A stretch of DNA of 64,000 nucleotides from Paenibacillus sp. PL2-23 (GTDB lineage: Bacteria > Bacillota > Bacilli > Paenibacillales > Paenibacillaceae): NCBI RefSeq assembly GCF_040834005.1, contig NZ_CP162129.1, positions 718,501 through 782,500 of the forward strand, written 5' to 3'. Below the pieces are notes generated by a model, which saw only the letters and a program-made list of their open reading frames with translations, searched no databases and had not been told where the DNA came from. Shown here in pieces: positions 47,261 through 57,263 of the stretch. Both the position numbers and the translations under genes were made by a program. Position 1 is the stretch's first letter. Every line of letters begins with the position of its first letter.

Positions 47261-48295
47261 ATGATGAATCTACAAGAGCAGACATCCCCAAGCGAGGCGC
47301 TGGGCATTCATACGGTTATATTGGAGAGGCTGGACAAGGATCAGCTGAGGTTGTCTTGGTTTCCGCCGGCTGCGGTGGGCAAGGCGGCTGTATATCGCAG
47401 CGACTCCCCGGGCTTCCGGGAACAGGAGGCGCATCTCGTGGCGGTCGTGACGCAGGCTCAGCAGCTTACGTTCGCGGACCCGAAGCCAGGCAGTCGAGGC
47501 TATTATTTCGTGACGTTCGAGGATGATAGAACGTTTGCGGTGGCCGAGCGAATTCTGCCGCTTCAGGGCGCGTTCAACTTCCGAGACATGGGCGGATATC
47601 CGTCGGCGGACGGGCGTTCCGTGAAGTGGGGCAAGCTGTTCCGCTCCGCAGACTTGTCGCGCTTAACGGAAGCCGATCTCTCCTATCTGACTTCGCTCCA
47701 GCTGACATGGATATGCGATTTGCGTTCGGACGGGGAACTGGCGATCAGCCCTAGTCCGCCTATCGGCTCTGCGCTGAATGAGCAGCTGAGCTTCCTGGCT
47801 GCGGCTAATCCGGAGGAGCTGATGTCGGGCCAGACGATCAGCATGGATATGCTGGCGCACATGAATCGCGCTATGGTAGCCAATACGGCTCTGACGGCGG
47901 ACTACTTCCGCAGGCTGCTGCAGCGCAATGGCGCTCCAACCCTGTTCCATTGCGCCGCTGGCAAGGATCGTACCGGCTTTATCGCCTCGGTCCTGCTCCA
48001 AGCGCTGGGTGTGAACCGCGATACGATATTGGAGGATTACGCTTTAACGAATCATTTCTCGGAGCGCTTCAAGACGTCTATGGTTGGCAGCGCGCAAGCA
48101 GAAGCGCATGCTGCGATGCTTGCCCGTTTGCCTGTTGAAGTGATTGAAGCCCTTGTGGCGGCTCGACCAGAATATTTGGCGGCTTCCTTCGAGGAGATGG
48201 ATGCGCGCTATGGCAGCTTTGAAGGCTTCTGGCAGCATGGGCTGGGCTTAAGCGAGGAGGAGCTGGAGCGGCTGCGCGACTATTATTTGGAATAA
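47261..48295 (+). CDS. Tyrosine-phosphatase-like enzyme (CX5R, DSP/Y_phosphatase3 type)
   Basis: Protein of 344 aa (start could be ATG 47264). An N-terminal ~95-residue beta-rich, fibronectin-like region (LRLSWFPPAAVGKAAVYRSD) is followed by a tyrosine phosphatase domain: FNFRDMGGYPSADGRSVKWG, the WICDLRSD general-acid region, and the P-loop HCAAGKDRTG with catalytic Cys and Arg. Relatives act on phosphotyrosine, phosphoinositides or small phosphate esters. As last gene of the phn operon it may release phosphate from an imported ester. No signal peptide. Confidence 0.88.
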   Translation: MMNLQEQTSPSEALGIHTVILERLDKDQLRLSWFPPAAVGKAAVYRSDSPGFREQEAHLVAVVTQAQQLTFADPKPGSRGYYFVTFEDDRTFAVAERILPLQGAFNFRDMGGYPSADGRSVKWGKLFRSADLSRLTEADLSYLTSLQLTWICDLRSDGELAISPSPPIGSALNEQLSFLAAANPEELMSGQTISMDMLAHMNRAMVANTALTADYFRRLLQRNGAPTLFHCAAGKDRTGFIASVLLQALGVNRDTILEDYALTNHFSERFKTSMVGSAQAEAHAAMLARLPVEVIEALVAARPEYLAASFEEMDARYGSFEGFWQHGLGLSEEELERLRDYYLE

Positions 48296-48320
48296 ACAGC
48301 GCCATAGGCGCTATAGGAAT

Positions 48321-48349
48321 AGAGACATGCGAGCGGCATGTCTCTGTTT
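48321..48349 (+). terminator. Intrinsic terminator after the phosphatase gene
   Basis: AGAGACATGC / GCATGTCTCT 10-bp stem, five-base loop, GTTTG tail. Confidence 0.7.
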
Positions 48350-48421
48350 GCTTATGCGTGACGCCGCTCGCAAGCGGGATTGCCGATGGGCTATAATGGG
48401 GGGACGAAAGGGGGCGACGCG

Positions 48422-48961
48422 ATGTCGCGCATTTATTCCTTCCCGCCTATTGTCGATGAGCGTTCACGTGTACTGATCGCAGGCACGGCGCCCAGCGTGA
48501 AGTCGCTCCAGCATGGGCAGTTCTATGGCCATCCACATAATTATTTTTGGCGAGTGATCTACGGTTTGTTCCAGCACCCAGTGCCAGGGCAGGAGGGGTA
48601 TCCGCCGCCGGATCCGGACTATGAGCAGCGCATTCGATTCGCTCGGGAGCATCGGCTGGCGTTATGGGATGTCATCGCTTCCTGTGAGAGGGAAGGCAGT
48701 CTTGACGTGAACATTAAGGGAGAGGTGCCGAACGATATTCCTGGCTTGCTGTCGGAATACCCTGGCATTCGATGCATCGCGTTTAATGGAAGCAAGGCCT
48801 GCGACACGTTCCGCAGAGCTTTCGGCAACCACGCCAGCCTGGAGGGCATCGCCTTGCTGCGCATGCCGTCCACAAGTCCAATTCCCACTAGGAATATGCG
48901 CAGCCTGGAGGATCGGCTGGCTGTCTGGCGGCAGCTGGTGCCGTACGCCAAAGGGGAATGA
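48422..48961 (+). CDS. DNA-deoxyinosine glycosylase-like protein (UDG superfamily)
   Basis: Protein of 179 aa from ATG 48422 (GAAAGGGGG upstream; an earlier ATG at 48380 lacks a site). The start has IAGTAPSVKSLQHGQFYGHP and then NYFWRVI, the family-6 version of UDG motif 1 (GT-P--SL----YY--P-N-FW), and MPSTSPIPTRN near the end replaces the usual H-P-S/T-SPA motif 2. Family 6 enzymes remove hypoxanthine from deaminated adenine. The change of Gly/Pro after GTAP and of SPAN to SPIP suggests altered specificity. Confidence 0.75.
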   Translation: MSRIYSFPPIVDERSRVLIAGTAPSVKSLQHGQFYGHPHNYFWRVIYGLFQHPVPGQEGYPPPDPDYEQRIRFAREHRLALWDVIASCEREGSLDVNIKGEVPNDIPGLLSEYPGIRCIAFNGSKACDTFRRAFGNHASLEGIALLRMPSTSPIPTRNMRSLEDRLAVWRQLVPYAKGE

Positions 48962-49037
48962 GAGCGAGTCGTTGAAATTGCGCGGTTTCCTGTATATAGT
49001 AGTAACATATGTATGAAAGATATGCGGGAGCGGAGCA

Positions 49038-49478
49038 ATGAACGACAGCGGCAAGGCAATCATTATCATTGAGAGCAAGGCGAACGGAGAGAAGTCGACC
49101 CATAAGCATCAAGGCGAGTGGTTCCGCAAGGAGCGATCGCTGTATATCCGGTATGCGGAGAGCGAGGAGACGAGGGCGCTTGTCCGGTATTCGCCGGGAG
49201 AGCTCTATATCAAGCGGAGCGGCGGCGTACAGTCGGAGCAGCATTTCATCCCCGGGCAGGCCCGACAAGGCACCTACCGCTCTGCGCTGACGACCTTCGA
49301 GCTGGAGACGCGAACCAGATCGCTGACGCTCCAAGCCAAGGCGCCGGGCGATAGCGGGGCAGTGCTGCCGTCGAGACCGCCCTTCACACTGGAATGGCGG
49401 TATGAGCTGTACGTAAGCGAGCAAATGTCGGGGCGGTTCCATATCCGCCTCCATATACAGGAGGATCATCAATTATGA
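49038..49478 (+). CDS. ywiB: DUF1934 protein YwiB
   Basis: Protein of 146 aa, GGGAGCGGAG upstream. All-beta calycin-like DUF1934 protein, as B. subtilis YwiB, which is also next to argS. Function unknown. Its stop overlaps the argS start (ATGA), so the two are coupled. Confidence 0.85.
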   Translation: MNDSGKAIIIIESKANGEKSTHKHQGEWFRKERSLYIRYAESEETRALVRYSPGELYIKRSGGVQSEQHFIPGQARQGTYRSALTTFELETRTRSLTLQAKAPGDSGAVLPSRPPFTLEWRYELYVSEQMSGRFHIRLHIQEDHQL

Positions 49479-51160
49479 GCGTGAATGGCAATGTATTGGA
49501 CAAGCTGTATGAGCAAGTGAAAGCGGCGATCGCGGACGCGGCCGTAGCTGCGGGTTTGGCGGCGAGAGAGGAGCTGCCGGCGTTCGCGCTGGAGGTGCCG
49601 AAGGACAAGTCCCATGGCGATCTCGCGACGAACGCGGCCATGCAGCTGACGAAGCTGGCGAAGAAGAATCCGCGCCAGATTGCGGAGGCGATCATCGCCA
49701 ACCTGGATAAGGCGGGAGCTTCTATCCAATCCGCGGACATCGCGGGCCCGGGCTTTATCAATTTCCGGCTGGACAAGAGCTATCTGTATCCCATCGTTAC
49801 TCAAGCGCTGGAGGCCGGTGACGATTATGGGCGAGTGGGCGCCGGCGAAGGCAAGCGTGTGCAAGTGGAGTTCGTCAGCGCCAACCCGACAGGCAGCCTG
49901 CATCTGGGCCATGCGCGGGGAGCGGCTGTAGGCGATTCTCTCTGCAATGTACTGGACTTTGCGGGTTATGAGGTGACTCGCGAATATTATATTAACGACG
50001 CCGGCAAGCAGGTCGAGAACCTGGCCTTGTCTCTGGAGGCGCGCTACCGCCAGGCACTTGGCCAGGAAGCCGAGATGCCGGAGGACGGCTACTACGGCGA
50101 GGATATTATCAATTTTGCCAAGGGGCTTGCGGAGGAGCAGGGCGACAAGCTGCTCAGCCTGTCCCACGAAGAACGGTTCTCGTATTTCCGCAGCTTCGGA
50201 CTGGAGAAGGAGCTGGAGAAGATCAAGCGCGACCTGGGCCGGTTCCGCGTGGGCTTCGACGTCTGGTACAGCGAGACGTCTCTCTACGAGAGCGGACAGG
50301 TCGAGCAAGGGCTGGAGGCGCTGAAGGCTTCCGGCCATGTGTATGAGGAAGAGGGCGCAACATGGCTGTCGACCGTTCCGTTCGGCGACGACAAGAACCG
50401 CGTCCTGGTGAAGAATGACGGCTCGTACACCTATCTGACCCCGGACATTGCGTACCATCGGGACAAATACGCCAGGGGCTTCGACCGGATGATCAACATC
50501 TGGGGCGCCGATCACCATGGCTACATTCCGCGCGTGAAGGCGGCAATGGCGGCACTTGGCAACGATCACGAGAAGCTGACAGTGCTGATCGCCCAGATGG
50601 TCAGCCTGTACCAGAACGGCGAGAAGATGAAGATGTCCAAGCGTACGGGCAAAGCGGTGACGATGGAGGACCTGATGGACGAGGTCGGCGTCGACGCGAT
50701 CCGCTATTTCTTCTCCATGAGAAGCATGGATTCGCATCTCGACTTCGACATGGATCTGGCGATCTCGACGTCCAACGAAAATCCGGTGTTCTATGTGCAA
50801 TATGCCCATGCCCGCATCTGCAGCATCTACAGACAGGCGGAGGAGCAGGGGATCGCAATACCGGACTTCGGCTCTGTGCCGCTGGGCAAGCTGAACACGG
50901 AGGCGGAATACGATCTGATCCGCAAGGTTGGCGAGCTGCCGCAGGAGATAGCGGAGGCCGCCGCGCAATACGCGCCGCATCGCCTCATCCGCTATGTATA
51001 TGAGCTTGCGGCCGAGCTGCACAGCTACTACCGCGCGGAGCGCGTCATTACGGAAGATACGGAGCAGACCACGGCAAGGCTCGCGCTGTTGGGAGCCGTA
51101 CGCGTCGCCATCGCGAACGTGCTTCGCCTGATCGGCGTATCGGCGCCGGAGCGTATGTAA
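49475..51160 (+). CDS. argS: Arginyl-tRNA synthetase
   Basis: Protein of 561 aa, class I synthetase. N-terminal tRNA-binding Add-1 domain, the HIGH motif as [12 protein letters not shown] (residue ~133), the KMSKS-like [12 protein letters not shown] (~390) and the C-terminal DALR anticodon-binding domain with a usual MxxxER-type end (GVSAPERM). Charges tRNA-Arg. Downstream an imperfect 12-bp stem (AAGCCGCGGAGC / GCTCGGCGGCTT, 51179-51211) overlaps the convergent subtilase end. Confidence 0.98.
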   Translation: MSVNGNVLDKLYEQVKAAIADAAVAAGLAAREELPAFALEVPKDKSHGDLATNAAMQLTKLAKKNPRQIAEAIIANLDKAGASIQSADIAGPGFINFRLDKSYLYPIVTQALEAGDDYGRVGAGEGKRVQVEFVSANPTGSLHLGHARGAAVGDSLCNVLDFAGYEVTREYYINDAGKQVENLALSLEARYRQALGQEAEMPEDGYYGEDIINFAKGLAEEQGDKLLSLSHEERFSYFRSFGLEKELEKIKRDLGRFRVGFDVWYSETSLYESGQVEQGLEALKASGHVYEEEGATWLSTVPFGDDKNRVLVKNDGSYTYLTPDIAYHRDKYARGFDRMINIWGADHHGYIPRVKAAMAALGNDHEKLTVLIAQMVSLYQNGEKMKMSKRTGKAVTMEDLMDEVGVDAIRYFFSMRSMDSHLDFDMDLAISTSNENPVFYVQYAHARICSIYRQAEEQGIAIPDFGSVPLGKLNTEAEYDLIRKVGELPQEIAEAAAQYAPHRLIRYVYELAAELHSYYRAERVITEDTEQTTARLALLGAVRVAIANVLRLIGVSAPERM

Positions 51161-51190
51161 TCAACATCAGCAGGCCAACAAGCCGCGGAG

Positions 51191-52327
51191 CTATAATCGC
51201 TCGGCGGCTTGAAGCATGCGCAGCACATCCAGCTCCCCGACGCGGCGGGTCTTGCTGTTGCGAAGCGGCTGCATGGAACGTTTCATGATCGCTTTGATAT
51301 CGCCGGGCGACAGACCCGGCTTGAGGGAGAGCAGAAGCGCAATCGCGCCGCTCACGTGCGAGGTGGCCATAGAGGTGCCGCTCATCTCGTTGTAGTTGCC
51401 GCGCAGCCAGGCAGACATGATCTTGTCGCCGGGCGCGTAGACGTCGATATAGGCGCCGCGGTTGCTGAACGGGGCAACGCGCCGCAGCCTGTTGGTTGCG
51501 CCGACGGAGATTGTCTGCGGATAACGAGCAGGATAATCGACGGAGCGCAGCTTGCCGTCATTGCCGGACGAAGCGACAATGATGACGCCGGAGTTGTAGG
51601 CGTTCGTAACGGCGCCGAGCAGCGCCTTGCTTCTTGTTTTCATGCCAAAGCTCATATTAATGACGTCGATGCCGTTCCTTACGCACCATTCGATGCCGAG
51701 AATAATATCGGAGACGAACGCGCTGCCGTTGTGGTCGAAGGCCTTGACGGGAGCGATCAGCGCTCTGGGCGCCACGCCGATCATGCCCTGCATCTGATTG
51801 GCGGCGGCGATGGTGCCGGCGATATGCGTGCCGTGTCCGTTGTCGTCGTAAGGCATTTTGCTCCGATTGAGCAGGTTGATGCCGCGGACCAGAGAATGGC
51901 GGAGATCGGGGTGGCCGAAGTCGACACCAGTGTCGATGACGCCAACCTTGACCCGGTGGCCCGTTGTGATGCTCCATACATGAGGCGCTTTAATCTGCTG
52001 TACGCCCCAAGGAATACCGTTGTCGATGGCGGGTGATTTGTGGCTGGAAGGGCTGACGCTGATTCTACAGTCCTTCTCCATCCAGGTGCGCCCTGACAAC
52101 CCGTCCGGCAGCCTTACGTCGGACCCCAGCATGCAGGCAACGCCTTGAATAATCGGCAGGGGCCTGATGGACTTCAGGACGGAGGCTTTGGAGGAGGCTA
52201 GCTTCAGCTTCTGAAGGAAGCGGCGATAGTCGCCGCTGTTCTGGAATCGGATAATTCTTTTGTCCCTGGAAACGTCGTTTCTTGACATCGCTTGCTGTAA
52301 CCATCGAATTAATGCGGCGGTATCCAC
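51191..52327 (-). CDS. S8 subtilisin-like serine protease
   Basis: Protein of 378 aa from GTG 52327. Catalytic triad: Asp in VGVIDTGVDFGHPD, His in NGHGTHIAGT, Ser in GTSMATSHVSGA; oxyanion Asn in VASSGNDG. Residues 1-110 form an inhibitor-like propeptide region (RIIRFQNSGDYRRFLQKL) without a recognisable signal peptide, so export is uncertain and it may be intracellular. The Shine-Dalgarno GGGAGGGG lies ten bases before GTG inside a strong hairpin (see separate entry). Convergent with argS. Confidence 0.9.
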   Translation of the reverse strand: MDTAALIRWLQQAMSRNDVSRDKRIIRFQNSGDYRRFLQKLKLASSKASVLKSIRPLPIIQGVACMLGSDVRLPDGLSGRTWMEKDCRISVSPSSHKSPAIDNGIPWGVQQIKAPHVWSITTGHRVKVGVIDTGVDFGHPDLRHSLVRGINLLNRSKMPYDDNGHGTHIAGTIAAANQMQGMIGVAPRALIAPVKAFDHNGSAFVSDIILGIEWCVRNGIDVINMSFGMKTRSKALLGAVTNAYNSGVIIVASSGNDGKLRSVDYPARYPQTISVGATNRLRRVAPFSNRGAYIDVYAPGDKIMSAWLRGNYNEMSGTSMATSHVSGAIALLLSLKPGLSPGDIKAIMKRSMQPLRNSKTRRVGELDVLRMLQAAERL

Positions 52328-52329
52328 TT

Positions 52330-52388
52330 TTAGGCTTCCCCTCCCGAAGGACGATGCTTCATCATTTTATGAAGGGGAGCAGGAAGCC
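52330..52388 (-). promoter_or_regulatory. 5' leader hairpin and short uORF burying the subtilase ribosome binding site
   Basis: On the minus strand the 5' arm GGCTTCCTGCTCCCC (52388-52374) pairs with GGGAGGGGAAGCC (52345-52333) over ~13 bp with one bulged G, covering the Shine-Dalgarno. Inside the loop begins an 11-codon ORF, MMKHRPSGGEA (52365-52330), whose codons run through the Shine-Dalgarno arm and stop three to five bases before the GTG. It has no strong ribosome binding site of its own. Confidence 0.55.
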
Positions 52389-52529
52389 GCATGAGCAACC
52401 TGCCTTTTTTATAAGAAATAGGCTTCGAGCCGTGGCAAATTCCGCGGACACACATAAGATAGAGGAAGAGCTAACCATGCTCTTGCATTTCCGATCGAGC
52501 CGCTTGCGGCGGGTCGGATGGATACAGTC

Positions 52530-52558
52530 AAAGCGGAGGGGCCTCCCCTCCGCTTTTT
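52530..52558 (+). terminator. Intrinsic terminator upstream of rpoE
   Basis: AAAGCGGAGGGG / CCCCTCCGCTTT 12-bp stem, three-base loop, T5 tail. No clear plus-strand gene ends at it; apart from it and the subtilase leader, nothing is seen in 52389-52687. Confidence 0.75.
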
Positions 52559-52687
52559 GCCATCTGCGTCCCATCTGGACGCGAGCTTGATTTTTTGAAT
52601 GAAATAGGTTTTACTATACTGTGACTAGCTTGCATAATGAACTAAGGAATGCGTACATATTTTTAAGGCAAGAGAGGATGTGTCCAT

Positions 52688-53263
52688 ATGAGCGGCAGCA
52701 ATTACGTACTGAAGCTGGATCCCGAGCGCGTGAAGGAAATGCCTATGGTCGACTTGGCGTTCGAGGTTCTGAAAGCGGCCAATACGCCTTACTACTACCG
52801 TGATCTCATGATGGAGATCGCTAAGATACGCGGTCTGTCCGAGGACGGCATTAAGCAATTCATCGCGCAGGTGTACACCGAGATCAATATCGACGGCCGG
52901 TTCGCCTGTGTCGGCAGCAACATGTGGGGACTGAAGCGCTGGTATCCGGTTGAGCGCTCCGAGGATCCTGTCGGCAACGCGAAGCGTACGCGCATCATCA
53001 ATGACGATGACGATCTTGAGGATGACGATCTGTTCTCGGATGAGGAAGATGACAGCTACGCGTCAGACGATGAGGATTTCGACGCATACGATGAAGACCA
53101 CGAGGACTTCGAGGATGCGGAAGAGGATGCCGAGGTCGACGAAGACGTGGAGATGGAGGACGAAGAGATCGACGAGGAAGTTGACGATGAGGATCTGGAT
53201 TCCGACTCCGAAGAGGACGAGGAAGAGGATTCATTCGACGACGAAGAGGAAGACGATCGTTAG
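52688..53263 (+). CDS. rpoE: RNA polymerase delta subunit
   Basis: Protein of 191 aa. Residues ~1-90 are the folded HARE-HTH-like domain (MPMVDLAFEVLKAANTPYYYRDLM, GDR-like FACVGSNMWGLKRWYP). Residues ~105-191 are almost only Asp and Glu, the disordered acidic tail that displaces nucleic acid from polymerase. Gram-positive specific. Lies upstream of pyrG as in B. subtilis. Confidence 0.97.
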   Translation: MSGSNYVLKLDPERVKEMPMVDLAFEVLKAANTPYYYRDLMMEIAKIRGLSEDGIKQFIAQVYTEINIDGRFACVGSNMWGLKRWYPVERSEDPVGNAKRTRIINDDDDLEDDDLFSDEEDDSYASDDEDFDAYDEDHEDFEDAEEDAEVDEDVEMEDEEIDEEVDDEDLDSDSEEDEEEDSFDDEEEDDR

Positions 53264-53287
53264 TCCGCAGAATGAAGCTAGTTTCGC

Positions 53288-53317
53288 TTGACATGTCCTA
53301 TGAGCCCGGAGTAAACT
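53288..53317 (+). promoter_or_regulatory. pyrG promoter
   Basis: Perfect TTGACA (53288-53293), 18-bp spacer, TAAACT (53312-53317). A GGG run begins at 53325, seven bases after the -10 box, giving a transcript starting GGGCUU. Confidence 0.7.
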
Positions 53318-53324
53318 ATTGCAT

Positions 53325-53408
53325 GGGCTTAAGAATCGGTTAACAAATAAACGCATTTTATATGCAGATGAGAAAAGTGCCCCCGTAGCTACGGGTGTCA
53401 CTTTTTTT
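53325..53408 (+). promoter_or_regulatory. pyrG leader with CTP-sensing attenuator
   Basis: The leader starts GGGC and ends in a terminator at 53373-53408 (AAAAGTG, CCCCGTAGCTACGGG, CACTTTT with T7). In B. subtilis and Lactococcus pyrG, low CTP stalls polymerase after GGG and extra G residues are added; the poly-G 5' end pairs with the C-rich 5' arm of the terminator. Both needed parts, an initial GGGC and a CCCCC stretch in the terminator arm, are seen here. Confidence 0.75.
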
Positions 53409-53438
53409 GTTTGATGAGGGTAATTTTAGCAGGCTTAG

Positions 53439-55085
<1,647 letters not shown>

Positions 55086-55151
55086 TTCGACTTCGCACCA
55101 CCGACAAGTGTCACGTATCCTCTCATCCAATAACTTTTTTGTATGGAAGCA

Positions 55152-55180
55152 GGAGGAAATCGCTGGAGACTAACGAATAT
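55152..55180 (+). promoter_or_regulatory. Sigma-H-type promoter of spo0F
   Basis: GGAGGAAAT (55152-55160), 11-bp spacer, AACGAATAT (55172-55180): full match to the RnAGGAwww / RnnGAATww consensus of sigma-H. In B. subtilis spo0F is likewise transcribed by sigma-H at the onset of sporulation. Confidence 0.7.
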
Positions 55181-55218
55181 ATAAAAAAATGATGTTTAGT
55201 CTCGGGGAGTGATAAAGG

Positions 55219-55617
55219 TTGGATAAGAAGAAGGTATTAATCGTAGATGATCAGAATGGAATCCGCGTATTGCTTCTAGAAGTATTCAGCAGCGAAGGCT
55301 ATAACACATTTCAGGCTGCTAACGGCAAGATTGCCCTGGAAATTGTGAAGAGGGAGTCTCCGGACCTGGTGTTGCTTGATATGAAGATACCGGGCATGGA
55401 CGGACTCGAAATTTTGAAGCATATCAAAGCGATTGATTCTTCGATTAAGGTGATTATGATGACGGCCTACGGAGAGCTGGACATGATCAAGGAAGCAACG
55501 GATCATGGCGCGCTGATGCATTTCACGAAGCCGTTCGACATCGACGAGATGCGCATGGAAGTGAATAAGCAGCTTCAGGGCGGCACCAGTCCCGGCCGCT
55601 TCGCGGTGGGCTCGTAA
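55219..55617 (+). CDS. spo0F: Sporulation phosphorelay protein Spo0F
   Basis: Protein of 132 aa, a single receiver domain. [19 protein letters not shown] with the acidic pocket, phospho-Asp in [13 protein letters not shown], Thr in VIMMTAYGE, Lys in FTKPFD. Very close to B. subtilis Spo0F, with an eight-residue longer C-terminus ([12 protein letters not shown]). Passes phosphate from sporulation kinases to Spo0B. Start is TTG 55219; GGGGAG and AAAGG lie upstream. Confidence 0.95.
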   Translation: MDKKKVLIVDDQNGIRVLLLEVFSSEGYNTFQAANGKIALEIVKRESPDLVLLDMKIPGMDGLEILKHIKAIDSSIKVIMMTAYGELDMIKEATDHGALMHFTKPFDIDEMRMEVNKQLQGGTSPGRFAVGS

Positions 55618-55638
55618 TTCATACCGAATGGAAATCCA

Positions 55639-55675
55639 AGGCATCGCGGCTCTCAGCAGCCGTGATGCCTGTTTT
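55639..55675 (+). terminator. Intrinsic terminator after spo0F
   Basis: AGGCATCGCGGCT / AGCCGTGATGCCT stem with one G-T pair, six-base loop, GTTTT tail. Confidence 0.8.
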
Positions 55676-55923
55676 GGTTGTGCGCCGCCGTGCTGAAAAC
55701 TAGCTTTACTATTTGCGGGCTCATTATGATATAATAGCTCAGAACAATGGCTACTCTTATGCAACGATCCGCTTGTTCGGAAGCAATAATTAAGCATTAG
55801 CAACGGAACAATTGAGACAAGCCGCCTGGCGGACTAGCGGGCACCATGTGTACGCGGAGGCTAGTTCGCTTAAGCGGTTTTTACTTTGTTCCCTTCTGGG
55901 CTCACGGGAGGATTAAACAATTC

Positions 55924-57180
55924 ATGGAGAAATTAATGATCCGGGGCGGACGACCGCTTCGCGGAACGGTCCAGATCAGCGGCGCCAAGAACAGCGCGGT
56001 TGCGCTCGTGCCGGCTTCTATTCTGGCAGAATCCGAGGTTGTGCTAGACAATTTGCCGCTAATTAGCGATGTGGCGGTGTACAGCGAGATTTTGCAGGAG
56101 CTTGGAGCCGTAGTCAAGCGAGAAGGCGATACGATGCGCATCGATCCTTCGGAGCTGATCTCGAAGCCTATGCCCAACGGCAAGGTGAAGCTGCTGCGAG
56201 CTTCCTATTATATGATGGGCGCGATGCTGGGACGCTTCGGGGAAGCGACAATCGGCATGCCGGGCGGCTGCAACTTCGAGCCGAGGCCAATAGACCAGCA
56301 TATCAAAGGCTTTGAAGCGTTAGGTGCAACGGTTACGAATGAACATGGTTCTATTCATATTCAAGCTAAGGAATTGCGCGGAGCAAAGATTTATCTGGAT
56401 GTGGCAAGTGTAGGGGCAACGATTAATATTATGCTGGCGGCCTCCCGGGCCAAAGGCTCCACGATTATCGAAAACGCGGCAAAAGAGCCTGAAATTATAG
56501 ATGTAGCTACTCTCCTCAACGCCATGGGCGCCACGATCAAGGGCGCTGGAACCGAGACGATTCGAATCGAAGGGGTTCCAAGGCTGCATGGCTGTCGTCA
56601 TTCCATTATTCCTGATCGAATTCAGGCTGGTACTTATATGATTATGGCCGCCGCTACACGCGGCGATGTGCTGATTGACAATGTCATCCCGAAGCACCTG
56701 GAGGCGTTGACCGCGAAGCTGGAGGAGATGGGCGTCATCGTCGAGGAGATGGACGAGGCGATCCGGATTATCGGCGCGCCCGAATATACGGCGGTGGATG
56801 TGAAAGCGCTGGTTTATCCAGGCTTTGCGACGGATCTGCAGTCACCGATGACCACCCTGCTTACACAAGCCAAGGGCGTCAGCATCCTGTCTGATTATGT
56901 ATATGGCACGCGCTTCAAGCATGTGCCGGAGCTTACGCGTATGGGCGCCAATATTCGGGTAGAGGGCCGCTCCGCCATTATCGAAGGCGGCAAGCTGAAC
57001 GCCGCGAAGGTGAAGGCTGCCGATCTGAGGGCAGGCGCGTCGCTTGTTATTGCGGCTTTAACGGTCCCGGATGAAGTAACAGAGATAACAGGTGTCGAAT
57101 ATATCGATCGTGGGTATGATCATTTAGTGGAGAATTTAACGAGTCTGGGTGCTGAGGTGTGGCGGGAGACGGAGGCGTAG
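55924..57180 (+). CDS. murA: UDP-N-acetylglucosamine 1-carboxyvinyltransferase
   Basis: Protein of 418 aa from ATG 55924 (GGGAGG upstream), the family start [23 protein letters not shown] at the N-terminus binds UDP-GlcNAc; the loop [23 protein letters not shown] holds the catalytic Cys (fosfomycin target). First committed step of peptidoglycan synthesis. By position between spo0F and rho it corresponds to the second B. subtilis copy (MurAB/MurZ). Confidence 0.95.
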   Translation: MEKLMIRGGRPLRGTVQISGAKNSAVALVPASILAESEVVLDNLPLISDVAVYSEILQELGAVVKREGDTMRIDPSELISKPMPNGKVKLLRASYYMMGAMLGRFGEATIGMPGGCNFEPRPIDQHIKGFEALGATVTNEHGSIHIQAKELRGAKIYLDVASVGATINIMLAASRAKGSTIIENAAKEPEIIDVATLLNAMGATIKGAGTETIRIEGVPRLHGCRHSIIPDRIQAGTYMIMAAATRGDVLIDNVIPKHLEALTAKLEEMGVIVEEMDEAIRIIGAPEYTAVDVKALVYPGFATDLQSPMTTLLTQAKGVSILSDYVYGTRFKHVPELTRMGANIRVEGRSAIIEGGKLNAAKVKAADLRAGASLVIAALTVPDEVTEITGVEYIDRGYDHLVENLTSLGAEVWRETEA

Positions 57181-57263
57181 GCCTCCTCCCCGTTTAGATC
57201 GATCCCCGAATGGAAAGGCTGATTAATCAGTCCTGTTCATAATTTGAATAAAGTGGTGAGAAT

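Noticed and set aside
52282..52590. Plus-strand frame of 102 codons between the subtilase and rpoE
   Set aside because: Overlaps the subtilase leader and runs through a terminator hairpin; no family resemblance. A shorter start at 52478 has a weak AGGAAGAG but also reads through the terminator.
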